Source: Burhinus oedicnemus
Taxonomy: Eukaryota; Chordata; Aves; Charadriiformes; Burhinidae
NCBI GenBank assembly: GCA_008921705.1
Contig: VFFE01009068.1
Location: 3,171,017 to 3,235,016, forward strand
Direction of reading: 5' to 3'
Length of the DNA: 64,000 bases
The translations under genes and the position numbers were made by a program. A model generated the notes under the pieces. It did not search any database. It was not told the origin of the DNA and saw only the letters and a program-made list of their open reading frames with translations. This document shows, one piece after another, positions 58,231 to 64,000 of the stretch (position 1 is its first letter; each line of letters opens with the position of its first letter).

Positions 58231-58860
58231 TTTTGCATGTAGGAGAATGCTTGCTGTTCCACTTGCTGCAGAGGAAAGCCAGGAGCACAGTGACCGCAGA
58301 GATCTCCGGCCACATCTCACAGAGCTAACAGTTTGTCCTCCCATCACCAGCCTGGGTGGGATGCAGCTGCCTAGATGTTTGTTTATGAAACTCCCAAGCT
58401 TTGCTCATCAGGCTATGCTGCTAGAGCTAACAGCCAAGTCCTCCCCCGTGACCCATCCGAGTCACTTGTGGAGCCTGTGGGGAGCCAGGAGAGGGGAGAT
58501 TCTTTCCCTCGTATGCTGAGTAACAGCTCCATTTTCAGCACTTCATTAACTATTGCAGCTGCAGCAGAATCACTTTAAGTGGGGGAAAGAAAAACAAAAC
58601 AAACCAAAAAAACCCCCAAACCAAACCCCAGCAGGCCCCCAAACTGAACTACAGGCTCTGCAGGGTGGTTTAGCCAGTGGCTCTCCTCCCTCCTCTGCTT
58701 CCCCTGCTGAAGAGCTCTCAGGGACAGAGTGGAGCCGGGCACGCCTGGAGCCACGCAGAGCTCAGTCCCCAGTGCTTGCTCCTGTCACGCAGGAGACTCT
58801 TCCTAGCCATGCTGCCAGCAGGGACGGCTGTACTGGCAGAGAAGTAGAGGCCGCTTGGTA
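58231..58860. other. Moderately GC-rich segment without a recognised gene
   Basis: GC is raised, especially at 58640-58860. Three overlapping + strand open frames (58247-58519, 58375-58578 and 58553-58861) have no family motif. An A/C-rich tract lies at 58590-58630. Its nature is unknown. Confidence 0.4.
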
Positions 58861-61800
58861 ATATCCCTTAAAAAGATGTGAGCAGCACTCCTAGCTTCCT
58901 TCTGAAGTACTAGGAGACACAGATACTGCCATATAAGCCCAAAGCCATCTGAAATGTATTTGTTTACAGAGCAGACATCATCAATGCTGCATCAGTTGCT
59001 GCATCCATCGCTAGAGACCACAGTTCTTCACTCCATTTTCAAACCTTTTAAAAACAGCCTTTTCATCCCAACATTTACAACTAACAGACATAGCACATCC
59101 AGCAAGACACCACCTTCCCTCATCTCTCCAGGTTTCAGTATCAGATCAGTCACTGTCATCTGGGTTTCTTGAAAATTTGGATTTCAGAATGGACCACAGC
59201 CTTTGGCGCTCTGCCTGCCCCGCTGGCACATGGTCTATAATCAAAATCAGCTCTTGATGGACCTGTTAGCATACCTGGTTTGCTTCACATCCAGTTTTGA
59301 TTTTTCCCTAATCCCCTCGACTTTAGGCCATAAAATAACACTGATCACTCTGGACAAAGGCAGTGCAACAGCGCATACTTCTCTCATAGTCTTCCTCAAA
59401 GGCAGCCCACGTTCAACCTGTGAGCATCACCTTCACAGGATGCAGAAAATCAAGCCATAGCTTGGTCTATGCAGCCATTCTGGCCGTGGCTCCTCCGTTA
59501 TTACTGCCTGTGGAATATTAATTCCAGAGTTTTAATAAGAGGGTTTTATGATTTTGTGACTACTGTGCAGCTGAGGTAAATTGGATCTGTGAGTACATAA
59601 TAGCTTAAAAAAACCACCAACTTAGATCAAGCGATATCAATGAGGTTGGATGGTCAGAGCATGAACCATAAGCAAGTAGCCACTTCTCAGGATAATGAAA
59701 CTAAGGGCTTTACCTCATAGCAGAAAATAGGTTGATGTGCATGTAAGAAAAACAAGTACAGAGCTGTGAATTTTCAACCATTAAACTATTCAGCAAAGAA
59801 CCTGAGTTTTTCTGCAGGTTTGGGGTTTTTTTGTTTGTGGTTTGTTTTTTTTTTTCTTTTTAAAAAAGAGCTGTTGCCTGGACCATTCAATTTGTATTAG
59901 TAAATGAATTACGCAGACTAGCTGAGAATCACACTGAGAAGCTGTGCTTCGAATAGAATACAGGATGTGTTGGATTAGGGAAAATTTAGACTACACAAAA
60001 TCTCAGTTGTTTCTTTCAGTAAATTTGCTGCAGCAGGACTTTTTTCCTAATCCTACCAGCTGAGACTTTCCGAGTCTGCATTCTTAAAGCTGTTTTTTAT
60101 AATAAGAAACCTTATAAACCTTGATTGAATACAGAACTAGACAGTGCAGGGATTTTCCTGTCACTTATGAGCACACCTTTTTAAGCAGTTGTTAAAGCAT
60201 CCAGCCACGTATGGTGCCAGGACAGGAACCTGCAGGGCCAGTATCTTGCACACAGCCAGCTACCAGCAGCAGTGGTGATGAGAAGAAAAGGAAACCACCA
60301 AGGTGGTTCTCACAGGAAGTTTTAACTCGCTGCTCACCTTTAAGCGGTGCAAGCATGTAATCCCAGTTGTATATACACACCTGTCAAATTAGAGTTGGTT
60401 AAATTAACTTCTATAGGGAGCTGCGCCATTCAGTGAATCTACCAAGATGAAAGATGAAGACGGTGATGATAATTATGGAAATAAACAAAACCAAATAAAA
60501 TATATACTGAAATTTGAAATGGACCCAAACGGAAAGACCTCTGTTAGCTGTTCTAAGCTGTGGAAGCGCCGCTTTAACGGAAACTAAATGAGTTCAAAAA
60601 GCATATTCATTTTTACTCTCTCTCACACACACACAAAAACCCCCAACAAATCAAGCTGTGTTTATCTCTGCTAACTTCTTCTGGATTTTGACAGTCCCAT
60701 TGTCTTTACTTGATCTTGATACTTGCTAAGAGCACCCAACTGACAACTGCAGAAAGGCAAGTATCCTGATTCCCAAGCAAACAGACTGCGGTGTGTTGGC
60801 AATGGCTTTCTTTTCCACACTGACCTAGAAGGGAGAACTCTTGGGGGAAGAGGGTTGAATGTAATGTCACACGAGTGCCGTATTTTTGCAGCTGAACTGC
60901 ACATCATTCTCTGCACACTGTGTTTTTGCAGCTGGAATACCTAATTTGTCTTATTATCCACACCAAATAGAATCTCATGCAGAATGCTGTTATGGATGTA
61001 TCGGACCGATAGAAATGTATATAAGCTATTATAGTACGTTTTGCCTTTATTTTTTTGTTGCTGCGGGGCAAAATTGCCTCATTCAAGCTGATGCAGGGCA
61101 GAGCATCATCTGTCACAGATAAGTCTGCTGTAGTGACACGAACAGCCGAACCATCTTACTGAGCTTGTTACTCTTCTGGGTAACTTAGGTACCGGTAGCT
61201 GTACTAGCTGTGCAAGGATTCAGCACATGCACCAACTTGGGCTTAATGGCAGACAAAATCTCAATGAGAGGCTCTAAACACACGGTTCGACCCTCAGCTG
61301 AACAGCAATGGGGAACAGGATGGCTGACAGAAATGAAGAATCAGCCTCAGTGCTCAGACCCTAAAGCTTCAGCTTTAACCACGTGGTGGTGTGGAGGAAC
61401 TTGCTGCGGGAAATGCACGTCAGTGACTGCAAATTTGCAGATTGGAAGGCTGCGAGTTTGGAATTTGTTCTTTCCCCTTACCCTCATTTTAAAACAAAAT
61501 GCTTTAGGAAAGGTGAGCAATATTGTTCTTAAAGGCCAGGAAAATTCTATGGCCAGTTCAGGGTTTTCCTGTGGCTTGGAAGCGTGCTATCCATCATGAA
61601 CTTGTACTGACCCTCAAGGGCACCAGCCTAAGAAAGGGGAGCACAGTGCTGGTGTTTTGGGGGAAATTTCTCTAGGCTCATGTTTATATCTGTGATTGGT
61701 CTTCACAAAACCAATACAGAACATGTGTTTTTTGCCCCTCTGATGCTCCATCTGCACAAGCAACCAAATGTTAATAACAATTTTCCTATTTCTAAAGGAA

Positions 61801-63345
61801 TATCCATTGATCTGACCGCTGCACAAACATGTTATAGACTGCAATTTAAATGTCACATTGTGTAAAACATCTGCTTACCTACCAAAACTCAGCACTCCTT
61901 GCACACCCCAAATCTCTGGGCACACTCTCCCAGCCCCTAATTAAAAAAAAACAACAACAAACAAAACATGAAGATGGCTATACCTACTTATTGTTGCCTA
62001 AACAAAAGTCAGTTTAAAAGCAGAGCTCCAGGAACTTTGTGAAAGAACACGATTTTGTGCCAGATGTCTTTTCTGTAGTAAAAACAACATCTCTTACTGC
62101 AGTGGGCTTATCCCACTGATGGGACAGTGGCACCACTGTGGGATGGAGGGTGTGTAACTGAGTCCCTTCTGCATTGCAAGGAGCCTCATTTGTCACTCAA
62201 ATTTCAGAGAAAGATACAGATCATAGAAGTACATCTGCTTAAGCTGTGATGCCATAAGGAAAAAGAGCTGGTGAAGCTACATGGATAGCTGAAAACGAAG
62301 AATATCCTTTCCTGGCCACTTACTACTCTGAAGCATTAGCAGAGAACATTGAAGAGCACCCAAAACAGTTTCACACCAGGATCTAGCTGCCCTGTCATTG
62401 CCAGCAATCTTTCCAGTCAGAATTACAGTCTGTTCCTCAAAAGACACTTTGGGAGAAAAAAAAACCAAACCAACAAACCATTCAAACAAACAAAAAAAAC
62501 CCCAACAAAAACCCACCCAAACTAATTTAAAATATCTACATTGCTATCTGCTTATCTTCACTTATGTCAGCTACTCTTCACTCAGATTCTCATCTTGTTT
62601 AGGTCACTATGGAAACTGCATAGTTTTTAATTTGCAAAGAGAAGACTGTAGTACTAAATGCTAATTGAATATTGATAGCCTGGGAGCCTCCCAAATGTCT
62701 CTTTAAAGACTCATAGAAACATTCACTAGGCATGGGAAGATACTGAAACTTGTGGAAAAAGGGGGGAAAAGAAATCACCTTCACTACTCCCCTGGTTTCT
62801 GTTGCAGAAGATGAAATACATTTTACTTTACAAATAACCAGTCTGAGAAACATAATCAGGTTTAGTTTGGTTTTTTTCCCCTACCCATTTCCATTGTTTC
62901 CCATTTAGAAAAATAGAAGGGTCTCACAGATGTATGTAAAAACGCTCCTCAAACCTGGGAACGATAGGTTTGTTTTTTTTTTCCTTTGCTCTAATCTGAC
63001 AGTGAATTTCTCTAAGGGCTTCTCGATTCAGCCTCACACACTCTTTTCCCCTAGGTGCTCTGCTATGCCTCTGTCTGATGTGAATTCAGAAGCTGCATCT
63101 AATTTTAGATGCAAGAAGACGACTGTCTGAAAAAAAGATTATTTGAAAAAGGGGAAACCAGACTGCTTCAGCCTCCGAAAAAGGGATGACAGCTCTTACA
63201 CTATCACATGGAAGACTGAGGGATGCAATGCACAGCCAAAACAGGAGATGTAACCGCAGGTTTTCACTTTCTATACTACCACTATTAATCTCTTTAATAG
63301 AGGCAAAGCTCTTTCAGAGCTGACATCGATATGAATTTTGCAGGA
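58861..63345. other. Intergenic, no gene recognised
   Basis: AT-rich. Includes a T/G tract at 59819-59862, two copies of a TTTTTGCAGCTG-type motif 40 bases apart (60882 and 60922), and an A/C tract at 62459-62520 that reads as T with G runs on the minus strand. The 129-codon frame at 61210-61599 (+) has no recognisable domain. Confidence 0.55.
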
Positions 63346-63359
63346 CTCTCTGCTGTTCC

Positions 63360-63840
63360 TGGCTTAGCACCACTAGTTAATAGGTCTTCAGCTAAGTGGT
63401 AGGCTGAGCCCCTGTGGTTATTAGCACGGCAGCTCTTGCTTGAGGAGGTGATGCCAAGTCATTAGGTACTGTGATATTATAGGCTCAGCGTCTCCGTTGC
63501 GCTGGCCCGATGTCCAGGAGCCGAAATCTGAGAGCGCTAGCATCAGCAAGTCTGGCTCGTTAGTCTGATGCTAAAGCCATCGCGTCGTTATTGGCTCAGC
63601 ACTTCTGCTTGCTGAGATAAGGTCCACGCACACATCTCACCGAGGTCTCCCTTGCTCAGCACACTCATCCCGCTGAGTTAAGGTAAAGTGCTTGCAGTTT
63701 CTTGCTGAACACGTGTAGTTTACTGTTTTGATGCCAAGAGGTTAACAAACCTCGACAGCTCAGCTGGTCCTTCCTGAAACCTGACAAGTCCATAGGCGCG
63801 ACTGGCACAAGCCTTCTTTAGCGTCTGAGGGCAAGACCTA
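63360..63840. repeat. Degenerate array of about 50-64 base units with inverted-repeat cores
   Basis: The element (G)CTCAGCAC or a variant recurs with AGC anchors near 63366, 63423, 63487, 63539, 63598, 63658, 63708 and 63762. It is often followed 8-25 bases later by its complement (GCTGAG type) and then by GATGCCA, GGTCCA or similar. Perfect or near-perfect inverted arms: CTTAGC/GCTAAG (63363, 63391), GGC-CAGCG/CGCTGGCC with one bulged T (63482, 63500), TAGCATCAG/CTGATGCTA (63538, 63565), CTCAGCA/TGCTGAG (63595, 63610), CTCAGC/GCTGAG (63655, 63672) and GAGGTT/AACCTC (63738, 63748). CpG is more frequent than in the flanks. Function is unknown. Confidence 0.55.
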
Positions 63841-64000
63841 CTGACAATGGATATGCATTCACGCAAGTAACCCTCACTGCTTCTAAGAGATTTAGCTCTT
63901 ACAGTGGTCTAAGGCAGAAAAAAACCAAACCCTGAGTATGAACTGCAACCTGTACTGCACTCTCTGAGAGGTGATTATATGACCTGACAGTGGCATTACC
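63841..64000. other. Window end, nothing recognised
   Basis: The last 160 bases show no clear continuation of the array, no open frame of note and no repeat. Confidence 0.5.

Noticed and set aside
1..64000. CRISPR array, operon, phage or other prokaryotic system
   Set aside because: The sequence is spliced vertebrate DNA with CR1 elements; no regular spacer-repeat array or bacterial gene was seen.

Overview
The window is nuclear genomic DNA from a vertebrate, most likely a bird. The exons are small and split by introns with GT..AG borders, and the background is AT-rich and mostly non-coding. Two 5'-truncated CR1 retrotransposons end in the typical avian ATTCTRTG tail, and introns are compact (eleven exons in 22.8 kb). 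There is no prokaryotic gene organisation. Nearly all long open frames outside the exons listed here look like chance.

Layout. (1) Positions 2454-25274, + strand, carry the 3' part of PROS1, vitamin K-dependent protein S. Eleven consecutive coding exons are readable, matching human exons 5-15. They encode EGF1, EGF2, EGF3, EGF4 and the two laminin G (SHBG-like) domains, ending at a TAA at 25272-25274. Splice phases agree across every junction, giving 1649 coding bases with no frameshift or premature stop. The signal peptide, Gla domain and thrombin-sensitive loop are not found and should lie upstream of base 1. (2) About 25275-27560 is the probable 3' UTR, with several candidate poly(A) signals. 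(3) From about 27.6 kb to the end I recognise no protein-coding exon. This looks like the gene-poor flank 3' of PROS1. It holds a CR1 copy at about 34455-34868 with part of its ORF2 frame still open, a compact CpG island at about 34960-35185, two moderately GC-rich segments (about 43.65-44.0 kb and 58.2-58.9 kb), many T tracts preceded by G runs, and a nested inverted repeat at 54297-54356. The last 650 bases hold a CpG-richer array of roughly 50-64 bp degenerate units, several of which form inverted repeats with matching changes in both arms.

Biology. Protein S is a secreted plasma protein. It acts as a cofactor for activated protein C and TFPI, binds C4b-binding protein, and is a ligand of the TAM receptors TYRO3, AXL and MERTK. 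The EGF and LG modules present here are the regions that bind calcium, protein C, C4BP and TAM receptors. No other gene in the window can be tied to it.

Limits. Everything was read by eye. Comparisons with human PROS1 rest on recalled family knowledge, and no alignment, folding or database search was run. The most unusual item is the terminal hairpin-unit array (63360-63840), followed by the isolated CpG island.
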